A DNA stretch of 64,000 bases from Lentisphaerae bacterium GWF2_44_16 (GTDB lineage: Bacteria > Verrucomicrobiota > Lentisphaeria > Victivallales > GWF2-45-14): positions 1-64,000 of the forward strand of contig MHBF01000077.1 in NCBI GenBank assembly GCA_001803225.1, given 5' to 3'. The notes under the pieces are model-generated. The model was not told where the DNA came from. It did no database searches and was given only the letters and a program-made list of their open reading frames with translations. A program made the position numbers and the translations under genes. How positions within the stretch are numbered: the first letter of the stretch is position 1; each line of letters opens with the position of its first letter. Of the stretch, positions 7,925 to 16,939 are shown piece after piece.

Positions 7925-8698
7925 ATGAAAAAGAAATGTTTAATTATAGCGTACTCACGGTCAGGTTCTCTTATTTGTCAACAGACAATCCTGGTAAAGG
8001 AGATGAAAAGGGGGAGATTTTTCACGCTCATCGAATTGCTCATAGTGATTTCCATAATAGTAATCCTTGCGGGTCTACTTTTACCGGCTTTGCAGAGAGC
8101 GAAAGACTCTGCCAAAAAGACATTGTGTACCGGAAACTTGAAACAGATAAAGATAGGATTTGAAGAATATGCTGTTGATTTTAACAGTAATTATCCCGCC
8201 CCTCTCCTCTCTGAAACCGGAAATTACTGGAGCAATATCATCTACAGTTTATATTTAAGCAATAAGGGACTTGTCACTCTGGGAACTGATCCCTGGGGAT
8301 ATGTCACTTATCGAAACTATATCGATTACGGCCGGGGAGAAAATGGTACTCCATTACTGTGCCCTATTAAGCCTGAATATTCCGGCGCCTGGAAACTTTC
8401 ATATGTCATGAGCCAGCAACTATGCAGTTCGGCAGGAACTTATGACTCAACATATACTGATTATAAAAATCTCAGCAGAATCATATACCCTTCTGAAGCA
8501 ATGCTTGTTATGGATGCTCCAGGAGAAGGACCATTTATGAGACGTTATAACTATGAAGATGTCGGCATGTCAACACAGCTTCACAATCAAGGGAAAAATG
8601 TTCTCTTCTCTGATGGACATATTAGATGGTATAGCGCTTTGAAAATACCAGATATAACACTGGGAAAAGGACGTTTTTGGACAGGTACTGATCTATAA
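7925..8698 (+). CDS. Pseudopilin-like protein, H-X9-DG type
   Basis: 257 aa from ATG 7925. An in-frame ATG at 8003 (MKRGRFF) would give a more usual short leader, but GGAG abuts that ATG directly, so the start is not certain. FTLIELLIVISIIVILAGLLLPAL follows. The C-terminal motif is H-NQGKNVLFS-DG. It differs clearly from the neighbouring 7210 product outside the N- and C-terminal motifs, so the pair is not a fresh duplication. It lies between the two large secreted enzymes of the locus. Confidence 0.82.
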   Translation: MKKKCLIIAYSRSGSLICQQTILVKEMKRGRFFTLIELLIVISIIVILAGLLLPALQRAKDSAKKTLCTGNLKQIKIGFEEYAVDFNSNYPAPLLSETGNYWSNIIYSLYLSNKGLVTLGTDPWGYVTYRNYIDYGRGENGTPLLCPIKPEYSGAWKLSYVMSQQLCSSAGTYDSTYTDYKNLSRIIYPSEAMLVMDAPGEGPFMRRYNYEDVGMSTQLHNQGKNVLFSDGHIRWYSALKIPDITLGKGRFWTGTDL

Positions 8699-8710
8699 AC
8701 GGAGGGAATT

Positions 8711-11700
8711 ATGTTTAATAAAAAAATATTGGCGGTCATGTTCTTTGCGGTTTCATTCATTTGTGCTTACTGCGAGGAAAAATCTGAAAAGGCAAATCTT
8801 TCATTTCTTAGAGGTATGCCCGATGAACCGTGGTGGAGAAATGAATATGAAAATAGAATTCCCATTTTGATAACGGAGACGGCCGGGCTGAAGCGGTATG
8901 CTGACCCGATATGCATTGATCTGGAATTTCCTGTCAATACTAATCCGAACTCTATCCGGGTACTGACAGTTTCCGGGAAAGAATTGCCATCGCAGATAAA
9001 TGTTAAAAAGGAAAACGGAGTGGAAATTTCTTTTTCCATTACCCTTGAGAAACATGAGAATGTCCCGCTTTTCATATATTTCAGCAAAAATACGGAAATT
9101 AAACCGGCCGTTTATGAAACTGACCTTTCCATCAGGGATAAAAAAGAATACTATGAAATAAGCAATAATTTTCTGAAAGTGGAAATACTGAAAAAACCGG
9201 GAGAAAAACATTGGCCCAGGCAAGGCCCTTCATTTATAAAAAGAATTCATATTATGGGTTCGGCTGTTGATAATGAGTTATGTCCGAGGGAGCCGGACAG
9301 GGCATGGGCCGGCCATGTGCTTAAAAATCTTACTTTCGATACGGCAGAATTAATTGAAGACGGGCCTGTCAAAAAAACAATTCTATTTAAAAGTAATTCT
9401 GTTCTGCTGAGTTATACCCTTTATAATCAATCAAACAGACTTGATTACAAAATAAAACCCCTCGCGGAAACAACACAGGTAAATACGCATACGGGTTGGG
9501 CCCCTTATGGAGACTTGAAGAACGATATTGTTTTATATGAGGACTCCAAGGGGCTTAAGTCGCTTCCGGGATGTACAGGCGAGGTTACGGGAAGTACAAG
9601 CTCTTATCCGGAATACAGTAATTTGCGTCCCTCCCTTACTGAAGGATGGATAGCCTTATCTGATAAAAGAGGCGAAACTGTCGGAGAATTTTTCAGCCTG
9701 GAAAAATGTTTTAAATGTTCTGTCTGGATACACCACCTGCTCGGAGGGGGGAATGTACATTTGACTTTTAAATCCTCATCTCCGATAACAGGCGCGTTGT
9801 CGGCAATTATTGGAAATGGAGAAGCATTTCGTGATAATTACTTGTCATGGAGGCATCCTCCGGTTATAAGCGTTGCTGCCGTCCAGAAAAACAACGGAAA
9901 AACTTTTAAAGCCCCTCGTTATGATATTGACAATGTCAGAGAAATTCTCATTGATACTACCAGGCGCGGCGCCCGTGAAAACAGCAAAACGGCTGAGGCA
10001 TGGGTGGACAAAATGCAAAGCATGGGGGCGAATTCAATAAAACTTGGAATCCATGAAATCGTCTGGCCGACATCGCATGAAGCCGCCATGAAAGATCCGG
10101 GCAGGACAGATTATCTGGTTGAATTTACCGATGCCGCCCACAAACGGGGAGTAGCTGTCCGCTTATGGGGAAATTACCTGAAAAAATATAAAGAAAAAGG
10201 TGTTCTGGAGAGTTTCTGCGACCAGAAAATAAAACAGCGGATTATAGAAGATTTCATAGAGATGGCAAAAGCCGGCATTGACATGGTTTATCTGAAAACA
10301 GGGGATGAAAATCATCATCTTATGCGTATGCAACTTATCAAAGAATTCCGGGAAGGGTTTAAAAATACATATGGCATAGAATTCCCTGAAATAAAAAGCA
10401 AAAAACAAGATTTTGAAATGAGGACAAAAGGAGCTCCTGATTGTTACCCGTTTCTATATATGGAAATCCAATATAATCAGTTTACAAAAGAATTATCAGA
10501 AGCAATCAGGACAGCCGTACCTAATGTCCCTCTAGGTATTCTCTGCAGTGGTTCAGGGGCGTTGAAAAGAGACGTTGACATTGAAGAAAAAGCCCGGTAC
10601 TTGGATACAATTGATACTGAGCTCGTTTTAAATGACGAAGCTCCTGATCTGGCGCATTTGAAATATGGCATCAGGTTCCCATTGGGCGCGCTCGGTAACA
10701 GAGGGAAATCAGTTCAACATCATTTTTATTTTGAAAAACCATCAGAGAGAATGAAAACAGTCGAAATGGAACTTCCCTTAATCTTTGGTATAAAATCCTT
10801 TTGCCATGAGACGATCGATTATGAATTGATGGACCCGAAATTCTTTGAAGGTACACAAGCTTTTTATAAGTTTTTGAATTTTACCGGGATTGACAAGTTT
10901 TTACAGGGCGCTGCCCCGTTGAAATTTACGGCAGTGTTCAGAGACAGAAATGCTTATTTGGATGATATCGTAAAGGGAAATATCGAAGCTGGCATGAGTA
11001 TCCATGAATACAGGGCCAGAGGACTTATGGGTATCCGCAATATCCCAATGGACATAATAGTCAATCGTTTTTTCTCTCCACAGGAATTGAAAAAATACAA
11101 ACTTTTGATAATTCCGAATGATCAGTGCCTTTCTGAAAAATCGGCTGCCGCTGTAGACGAATATGTAAAAGAAGGCGGTATCCTTTTGACAGAAGGTGAA
11201 ACCATAAATAATCATGTGATAGCGGATATTGCCGGAGTGAAAAAAACGGGAGAAGTGAAAAAAAAGGGAATAATTAAAACATCTTCTGTTTTAGCTTCCG
11301 GCATTACACAAATAGAAGCAGAAAAAAGGGTTTCAGTTGTCCCCATGAAACCTGTCGAAATCCTCGCAACAGATCAGAAAAATAATCCGGCTCTGCTTTT
11401 AAGTAAATACGGAAAAGGAAAAGTATTATATTCCCCGTTTATTCTTACTGACGGAATACCATCTTTAGGCAATAAAACAAAATTCATGGAGAAAATTATA
11501 GGGTTTTTGTCTGAACCCCTTCCCATGCAAATAGCTGACGGACAGGAAATTGAATCAAGCATACTCAAAAACGGAAATGAATATCTGCTTGGCGTTTATA
11601 ACCCGTCACAAAAAGAAACTGATTTTGTTCTCAAACTTTCTATCCCAGTGACGGACAGTTATAAAATTTTGGCTTTTGATAACGGAAACGTGATAGATTT

Positions 11701-11827
11701 TACAGATAGGCTTTCTATAACTTTAAAGCCGATGCAGGTAAAATTATATCTTATAACGCCGGAAGCTTTATTGAAAATGCCACAAGCAACAGCATGTCCC
11801 AATAAGACAGGTTATTCCTGTCCATAA
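8711..11827 (+). CDS. Large secreted putative glycoside hydrolase with GH42-like trimerisation fold
   Basis: 1038 aa with a signal peptide (about residues 1-21). Residues about 35-400 are beta-rich and resemble the RIFT-barrel/supersandwich regions of YetA/PcRGLX proteins. Residues about 410-700 read as a TIM barrel (IDTTRRGAR, MGANSIKLGIHEI, HKRGVAVRLWGNY, GIDMVYLKTGDENHH, LNDEAPDL). Residues about 765-860 contain YKLLIIPNDQCLSEKSAAAV and EGGILLTEGE, matching the class I glutamine-amidotransferase-like domain of GH42-type galactosidases. A C-terminal beta domain follows. I do not recognise a specific family and can only suggest E/D residues in the TGDEN and NDEAPD segments as catalytic candidates. 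It has a good GGAGG ribosome-binding site and lies in the middle of the glycan operon. Confidence 0.75.
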   Translation: MFNKKILAVMFFAVSFICAYCEEKSEKANLSFLRGMPDEPWWRNEYENRIPILITETAGLKRYADPICIDLEFPVNTNPNSIRVLTVSGKELPSQINVKKENGVEISFSITLEKHENVPLFIYFSKNTEIKPAVYETDLSIRDKKEYYEISNNFLKVEILKKPGEKHWPRQGPSFIKRIHIMGSAVDNELCPREPDRAWAGHVLKNLTFDTAELIEDGPVKKTILFKSNSVLLSYTLYNQSNRLDYKIKPLAETTQVNTHTGWAPYGDLKNDIVLYEDSKGLKSLPGCTGEVTGSTSSYPEYSNLRPSLTEGWIALSDKRGETVGEFFSLEKCFKCSVWIHHLLGGGNVHLTFKSSSPITGALSAIIGNGEAFRDNYLSWRHPPVISVAAVQKNNGKTFKAPRYDIDNVREILIDTTRRGARENSKTAEAWVDKMQSMGANSIKLGIHEIVWPTSHEAAMKDPGRTDYLVEFTDAAHKRGVAVRLWGNYLKKYKEKGVLESFCDQKIKQRIIEDFIEMAKAGIDMVYLKTGDENHHLMRMQLIKEFREGFKNTYGIEFPEIKSKKQDFEMRTKGAPDCYPFLYMEIQYNQFTKELSEAIRTAVPNVPLGILCSGSGALKRDVDIEEKARYLDTIDTELVLNDEAPDLAHLKYGIRFPLGALGNRGKSVQHHFYFEKPSERMKTVEMELPLIFGIKSFCHETIDYELMDPKFFEGTQAFYKFLNFTGIDKFLQGAAPLKFTAVFRDRNAYLDDIVKGNIEAGMSIHEYRARGLMGIRNIPMDIIVNRFFSPQELKKYKLLIIPNDQCLSEKSAAAVDEYVKEGGILLTEGETINNHVIADIAGVKKTGEVKKKGIIKTSSVLASGITQIEAEKRVSVVPMKPVEILATDQKNNPALLLSKYGKGKVLYSPFILTDGIPSLGNKTKFMEKIIGFLSEPLPMQIADGQEIESSILKNGNEYLLGVYNPSQKETDFVLKLSIPVTDSYKILAFDNGNVIDFTDRLSITLKPMQVKLYLITPEALLKMPQATACPNKTGYSCP

Positions 11828-11852
11828 ATAATAATAATCCTATATAGAAAAA

Positions 11853-13184
11853 ATGCAGAAATTAACCACAAAATTAATTGTTGTCCGGCCGCTTGAAACA
11901 AATAAAGTGTTAATCAATCCGGGCATGGGATTTACTACGTTCAATCGCTTTAATGGAGACATCAATCCTTGTGAGCTGGTTATCAAATCGCCTGATCCTG
12001 AATCCAATGGCGTTATAGCTGAGAATAAGGATTATCCGCTTAGTTCCCTGGCATATTTTCGTACTTATTGGCGTTTTATTGAACCTTCTCCCAAAAAATA
12101 CAATTGGGAATTGATTGATTACCTTTTGGAAACAGCGAAATTTCGTAAACAGTCACTGGTATTGAGAATACCCGGCAGAAATAAACGCGTCTATGAGTAT
12201 CCTGACTGGTATCTGGAAAAGGTAGGAGGTTGGGAAAAACTTACAAAAAAATATCCCATCCCTACAGAAGATCCGTGCTATGTAAAATATTACGGTAATA
12301 TGATTAGGGCGCTTGGCGAACGTTATGATGGACACCCGTATCTGGATAGCGTTGATCTTTCAATTTCGGGGAGTTGCGGAGAGGGCGGCGGAGCGGCTGA
12401 TCTTAGCGGGAAAGCTCGTGAAACATTACTTGACAGTTATCTTAATTCATTTGTAAAAACCCCTTTGCTCATGTTATGTTCTGATGAAAAAACCACAAGT
12501 TACAGTATGTCAAAAAATGCGGCCGGCTGGCGCGCTGATTGCTTGGGGGATATGGGCGGATGGGATGACGATTACAGCCATATGTTGGATTATTATCCAA
12601 GGGCCATTATTAAATATGGTCTTCAGAATGCATGGAAAAAAGCGCCCGTTCATTTTGAAGCGGCTTGGAATATGAAACACTGGCTGGAAAAAAAATGGGA
12701 CATCGACTATATAATAGAGCAGTCATTGAAGTGGCATATATCGGCATTCAACAACAAATCTTCGCCAATTCCGGGAAAATATTGGACAAAAGTAAATAAA
12801 TGGCTGAAAAAAATGGGATATCGTTTTGTCCTCAGAAAATTGAGTTATCCCGGAAATGTTATTTCAGGTAAAAAATTTTTAATCGAAACATGGTGGGAAA
12901 ATAAAGGAGTCGCTCCAATATACCGTAACTATGTCTTAGCGTTCAGATTAAAAAATCAGAATTCAAGTTATATTATTAAAACAGACGCAGATATAAGAAA
13001 TTGGTTGCCCGGTGATATTATTTACGATACAGAACTTTTTATCTCTGACAGTATTCCCAAAGAAAAATATAATATTCAGATAGGCATAATTGACAAGGAT
13101 ACAGAAAGGCCAATGGTAAAACTCGCAATAACTGGCAAAATCAACAGTGGGTGGTATGAAATGGGAGAAGTAACTGTAAATTAA
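11853..13184 (+). CDS. DUF4832-type TIM-barrel protein (putative glycosidase)
   Basis: 443 aa, no signal peptide. Residues about 15-290 look like a GH42-related TIM barrel: NPGMGFTTFNRF, AYFRTYWRFIEPSPKKYNWELIDYLL and LGERYDGHPYLDSVDLSISG are the typical opening and mid-barrel segments. Residues about 330-443 match the DUF4832 beta-sandwich (GYRFVLRKLSYPG, ETWWENKGVAPIYRNYVLAFRL). The family is associated with polysaccharide loci, but activity is not established for this subgroup. The absence of an export signal suggests it acts on imported oligosaccharides, or that the true start lies elsewhere. It follows the 1038-aa gene after 25 bases. Confidence 0.78.
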   Translation: MQKLTTKLIVVRPLETNKVLINPGMGFTTFNRFNGDINPCELVIKSPDPESNGVIAENKDYPLSSLAYFRTYWRFIEPSPKKYNWELIDYLLETAKFRKQSLVLRIPGRNKRVYEYPDWYLEKVGGWEKLTKKYPIPTEDPCYVKYYGNMIRALGERYDGHPYLDSVDLSISGSCGEGGGAADLSGKARETLLDSYLNSFVKTPLLMLCSDEKTTSYSMSKNAAGWRADCLGDMGGWDDDYSHMLDYYPRAIIKYGLQNAWKKAPVHFEAAWNMKHWLEKKWDIDYIIEQSLKWHISAFNNKSSPIPGKYWTKVNKWLKKMGYRFVLRKLSYPGNVISGKKFLIETWWENKGVAPIYRNYVLAFRLKNQNSSYIIKTDADIRNWLPGDIIYDTELFISDSIPKEKYNIQIGIIDKDTERPMVKLAITGKINSGWYEMGEVTVN

Positions 13185-13260
13185 AGACGCTCTCGAAGAA
13201 TAAGGGGAATTTAAGATATTATTTCAATTGGCAGTAAAATAACAGGGCTTGATAAAATGT

Positions 13261-14640
13261 ATGAAAAAGAAACGGTTTATTATTTTGGGAGATACCCATT
13301 TCTGTACTCATGATATCCGTGGCGGATATAAGGGAAATTCTTCCCTGGCTGAACTTCCGGATTACGTAAGATATGCCGATATGGTTGAAAGCGTACTCAA
13401 ACCCATGTTCTCAAGAATAAGGTCGTTTAAGCCGGATTTTGTCATATCGACAGGCGATTTTGTTGAAGGCGGCATGAAAGATAAGAATAAGACATACCGC
13501 GAAATGAAAGAAGGCTGGAGGCTCATAAAATCCCTCAAATGCCCTGTTATAATTGCAAAAGGGACGCATGAAGGTTCTGGAACTTCCATCGGAGCGGAGG
13601 CTTACCGGAAAACAGTCATGCCTGAAATATCCGGATTGAAAGGTGTAGAAGGACAGAAAGAATATTTTATTTTCAGAAAAAATAACTGCGTTTTTTTCAT
13701 TCTTGATTACCTTGATTATCATCTGGGCAATGAACAGGACATTTGGCTCGAGGCAGAGCTCAGAAAAGCTTCGGGAAAGGCGGAACGCATTTTCATAGTT
13801 GCTCATCCGCCTCTCTATAACTGGGGCCGTCATTTTTTCAACGAGCCGGAATTCATCAGACGTATAACGCGACTTTGCCGCAAATACCCGGTTGACGCAT
13901 ATCTCTGCGGACATACCCACAATCAGGTTTTGAGTTATCATGAAACCGGAAAAGGAAAAGGGTTCATGCAGGTAACGGGTTCATCCGTAGGCTATCCCAA
14001 TATGGACTTGAGAGCGCTTGACGAATTTCACGTACCCGCCAGGTTTACAGTGAAAGATAAATTGATATGGGGAATACATGAAGACAGTTCGCCGGGATTT
14101 CATCTCATAGAAATAAATAATAACGACAGGATGAACATTGAATGGCATTCATTCAAGAGTGATAAAGCTTCTGTTGTCATAGAGACGAGACGTTCGCGGC
14201 CTTCTGAAATCACAGCGCCGGAATACAGAAGATATGAAAAGAAAATGAGCGATATCGATATGAGACAGATAAAATCGGGTATCCTCTATATTTATGGTTC
14301 TTATCAAAATAAGAATACTGAAATTTCTGTCAACGACATTTCATTAGGGGAACTGCCTCCGAATACCACTTATGCGGCCAGGCGTTTTATTACATTTACA
14401 CCTGAGGTGTTAAAAACGATTTCGAAGGAAAACAAAATAAGAGTAAAACTCCCTGAAAAAGGAGATTTCACGTTTGGAAGCCTTTCTCTTGAATTTTTAC
14501 TTCTTGATAACAGAATAATCCATTCCGCTGTTTCACCGGAACTGTTTGTATGTGGTGAAAGGTGGAAGGAATTTCAAAAACCGCGTTCTCTTGTGAAAGT
14601 AAAAAATGAACAAACAGTCTCTCTGACAATTAAGGTTTAA
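13261..14640 (+). CDS. Calcineurin-like metallophosphoesterase
   Basis: 459 aa. All family metal-binding blocks are visible: GDTHF (DxH) at the N-terminus, STGDFVEGG (GDxxxxG), KGTHEG (GNHE block with Thr for Asn), FIVAHPPLYNWG and YLCGHTHNQ (GHxH). These form a di-metal phosphoesterase site. Residues about 290-459 add a beta-rich extension not needed for the core, perhaps substrate-specific. No signal peptide, so cytoplasmic. ATG 13261 is preferred to TTG 13249. It belongs to the run of glycan genes, suggesting phosphorylated sugar or glycan substrates, but nothing in the sequence fixes that. Confidence 0.88.
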   Translation: MKKKRFIILGDTHFCTHDIRGGYKGNSSLAELPDYVRYADMVESVLKPMFSRIRSFKPDFVISTGDFVEGGMKDKNKTYREMKEGWRLIKSLKCPVIIAKGTHEGSGTSIGAEAYRKTVMPEISGLKGVEGQKEYFIFRKNNCVFFILDYLDYHLGNEQDIWLEAELRKASGKAERIFIVAHPPLYNWGRHFFNEPEFIRRITRLCRKYPVDAYLCGHTHNQVLSYHETGKGKGFMQVTGSSVGYPNMDLRALDEFHVPARFTVKDKLIWGIHEDSSPGFHLIEINNNDRMNIEWHSFKSDKASVVIETRRSRPSEITAPEYRRYEKKMSDIDMRQIKSGILYIYGSYQNKNTEISVNDISLGELPPNTTYAARRFITFTPEVLKTISKENKIRVKLPEKGDFTFGSLSLEFLLLDNRIIHSAVSPELFVCGERWKEFQKPRSLVKVKNEQTVSLTIKV

Positions 14641-14646
14641 TTTATT

Positions 14647-15378
14647 ATGCGGGAGCTTATAGATTTAATAAAAGAATCGAAATATTTCGTGGCGTTTACG
14701 GGGGCGGGAATTTCCACGCTTTCAGGAATTAAGGACTTCAGGGGTAAAAACGGGCTTTACAACAGTAAAGATATTGACGCGGACAAGATATTTTCGCTGT
14801 CTTACTTCATGAAAGATCCGTCATATTTTTATACGAATTCAAAAAATTTCATTTATGATATTGATTCAAAGGGGCCCAATATAATTCATAAAGAACTTGC
14901 CAGGCTTGAAAAGAAAGGCATTCTTAAAGCATTAATCACACAGAACATTGACATGCTTCATGAGAAGGCAGGTTCTGAAAATGTCATAGAGGTGCACGGT
15001 TCGGCCTCCAGTCATAAATGCCTTTCCTGCGGGAAAAAATACGGGTTTGACGAAGTATCGGTAATCGTCAATGATGATAAAGTTCCGCGCTGTGAAAACT
15101 GCGGAGGAATAATCAAGCCTGAGATAATATTTTTTGAAGAGCCGTTAAATGCGACATCGATAGAGATGGCTGTTCATGAGGCTTCAAGGGCTGATTTGAT
15201 GCTGGTGCTTGGTTCTTCTCTGCAGGTGCAGCCCGCCGCCTCTATTCCGCTTCATACGCTTGACAACCGTGGAAAGCTGATAATAATCAACGATATGGAA
15301 ACCCCTCTGGACAGGTATGCCGAATTAAAATATGAAAACCTGGAAAAATGCTTTTCGGGAATAGCCTCAGCTTTCTGA
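14647..15378 (+). CDS. cobB: Sir2-family NAD-dependent protein deacylase
   Basis: 243 aa, the normal length of a bacterial sirtuin. NAD-binding GAGISTLSGIKDFRG is at about residues 19-33, TQNIDMLHEKAG with the catalytic-site EVHGS follows, and four zinc cysteines occur as CLSCGKKY and CENCGG. LVLGSSLQVQPAASIP closes the Rossmann fold. It starts six bases after the phosphoesterase stop, so it is cotranscribed with the glycan genes, an unusual setting for a sirtuin. It could instead be an unrelated gene carried by readthrough. The gene symbol refers to the family. Confidence 0.93.
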   Translation: MRELIDLIKESKYFVAFTGAGISTLSGIKDFRGKNGLYNSKDIDADKIFSLSYFMKDPSYFYTNSKNFIYDIDSKGPNIIHKELARLEKKGILKALITQNIDMLHEKAGSENVIEVHGSASSHKCLSCGKKYGFDEVSVIVNDDKVPRCENCGGIIKPEIIFFEEPLNATSIEMAVHEASRADLMLVLGSSLQVQPAASIPLHTLDNRGKLIIINDMETPLDRYAELKYENLEKCFSGIASAF

Positions 15379-15393
15379 TTTTATAAGAAAAAA

Positions 15394-15419
15394 CGCCGGC
15401 GGAAAAGTTTCCGTCAGCG
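15394..15419. terminator. Bidirectional terminator-like hairpin between convergent genes
   Basis: CGCCGGCGGAA and TTCCGTCAGCG pair at 9 of 11 positions across a short loop. On the minus strand the stem is followed by a T-rich run (complement of AAGAAAAAA at 15385-15393), fitting termination of the lipoprotein gene at 15447; on the plus strand it would end the sirtuin transcript. Confidence 0.65.
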
Positions 15420-15446
15420 TCTGAATTAAAACTTAACGCGGATATG

Positions 15447-15809
15447 TCAGCGTTTGCCCTTTATTTTGCCTGCTTCGCCGCTGCTGGTTGTATAAGTTCC
15501 TTCAAAGGAATTTTCGCCGTCAAGTTTAAGATTTGCCATGAAAGTCCTGTTAGTCTCGGGACATACTCCGTTCAGGACAACAAGTTCGCCCTTTACGTTG
15601 CCGTTGAGATTAAATCTGCCTTCGGCGTCATTGGCTGTGCCTGTCAGTTTGAAGCCTTCCTGATAAAGCTTCATGGAACCGGTTTTATTCTGCTTGCTGT
15701 ATTTATAAGTCCACTGTCCGGTGAGGTTGTTACTTTCAGGAACGCTTGTGCATCCCGAAACAAGACCTAAAAACATAGCGGTTACTGCGAGAAGTAAAAT
15801 TTTTTTCAT
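15447..15809 (-). CDS. Small lipoprotein of unknown function
   Basis: 120 aa with a lipoprotein signal: hydrophobic stretch then LVSGC, acylated Cys20. The mature part is a short beta-rich domain (LTGQWTYKYS, GRFNLNGNVKGELVVLNG, NSFEGTYTTSSGEAGKIKGKR) with the repeated strand-turn pattern of small lipocalin-like or META-like folds. I do not recognise a named family. It is monocistronic, convergent with the sirtuin gene. Confidence 0.75.
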   Translation of the reverse strand: MKKILLLAVTAMFLGLVSGCTSVPESNNLTGQWTYKYSKQNKTGSMKLYQEGFKLTGTANDAEGRFNLNGNVKGELVVLNGVCPETNRTFMANLKLDGENSFEGTYTTSSGEAGKIKGKR

Positions 15810-15915
15810 TTGCGCACCTTTTTAATTGTTTGAGGTTTATCGCCGGGAATATATTATATATACCGTAACAAGGCAATTATTGACCGTTGAAATTTTGAAA
15901 TTTTTGTTCTCTGTT

Positions 15916-16860
15916 TCAATCTGCTGAAACTTTATGGGCCGTTTCTTTTTTCCTGTATCCCGTGAGCATGACCCCGCCTATCACAAGTATAATGCCCAGT
16001 GTATTGAAAAGCGTAATTTTCTCGCCCAGGAAAAACCAGGCCAGGAATATGGTCGATACCGGAGTGAGATACTGCATGACATTAAGCAGGGAAAGCTCTA
16101 TTTTGTCCATTGCTTCGAACCACGCGAAAAACGCCACTGCCGTCGGAAAAACCGCGAGATAAAGAACAATAGACCATGCGGAAAATGTAACAGGCATTGT
16201 ATGCGCCACAGGCAATATCAGAAGCAGTATGAGCAATTCAAAAGCGCCGAGCAGCATTGTCCAGGTAGTGGCGGCATAGCCTCCGACTCTTTTCACTACC
16301 GACTTGCCGAAGACCGAATATATCGCCCAGCAGCAGGCAGAGGCAAAAACAAGCAGATCTCCGGCAAGATGATTCATCTCATAGGCAAAGCCTTTCATCG
16401 TTATTACGTCAACCACAAAGAGACAGCCGAAAAGACTTATGAGTATGCCCGTAATCTGAAGAATGGAAATTCTTTCTCCTATAAAAACACCGAGAAAAAA
16501 TATGATTACCGGATTTATCTGCATGATGAGCGAACTGTTTATGGCGCTCGTCGAACGCTGTCCCAGAAAAAGCAGCGCGCTCATCCCGGTAACTCCGAAA
16601 AGCGCCAGGACGCCCATCTGCAAAATGTCCTTTACCTTTACCGCGAAAAGCTGTTTGCGCATGAAGATATATCCGTAGAGCATGAGTATGGCGCCGCCTA
16701 TGATGAAACGTACAAAGGAAAGACTGACAGGGTCTATCTGATTATTGCTTATGAGAAAGCGTCCGCTTACAAATGTCGTGCTCCATAGGAAAGCGCTGAC
16801 AAAAGACCAGAAGACGCCGACTGCGTAATCAGATTTTGAATGTGTAACAGGATTTTCCAC
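15916..16860 (-). CDS. EamA/DMT-family transporter
   Basis: 314 aa, about ten hydrophobic helices in two homologous halves of five, the layout of drug/metabolite transporters. Landmarks are AFLWSTTFVSGRFL in helix 1, FIIGGAILMLYGY, CWAIYSVFGKSVVKR at the start of the second repeat and YLTPVSTIFLAWFFLGEKIT near the end. Inner-membrane exporter of small metabolites or amino acids; substrate unknown. The start is GTG at 16860. It stands alone on the minus strand. Confidence 0.9.
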   Translation of the reverse strand: MENPVTHSKSDYAVGVFWSFVSAFLWSTTFVSGRFLISNNQIDPVSLSFVRFIIGGAILMLYGYIFMRKQLFAVKVKDILQMGVLALFGVTGMSALLFLGQRSTSAINSSLIMQINPVIIFFLGVFIGERISILQITGILISLFGCLFVVDVITMKGFAYEMNHLAGDLLVFASACCWAIYSVFGKSVVKRVGGYAATTWTMLLGAFELLILLLILPVAHTMPVTFSAWSIVLYLAVFPTAVAFFAWFEAMDKIELSLLNVMQYLTPVSTIFLAWFFLGEKITLFNTLGIILVIGGVMLTGYRKKETAHKVSAD

Positions 16861-16939
16861 TTCTGCGTTTTTTCCGGGTAAAATTTGTGAGGGACTAATA
16901 TATCACCTGCAGGAATATTTCCAAAGGGAAACAGATTGT

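Noticed and set aside
15934-16788. Plus-strand 284-residue frame
   Set aside because: Exactly antisense to the EamA transporter; composition (Arg, Tyr, Glu, His repeats) is that of a mirrored membrane protein.
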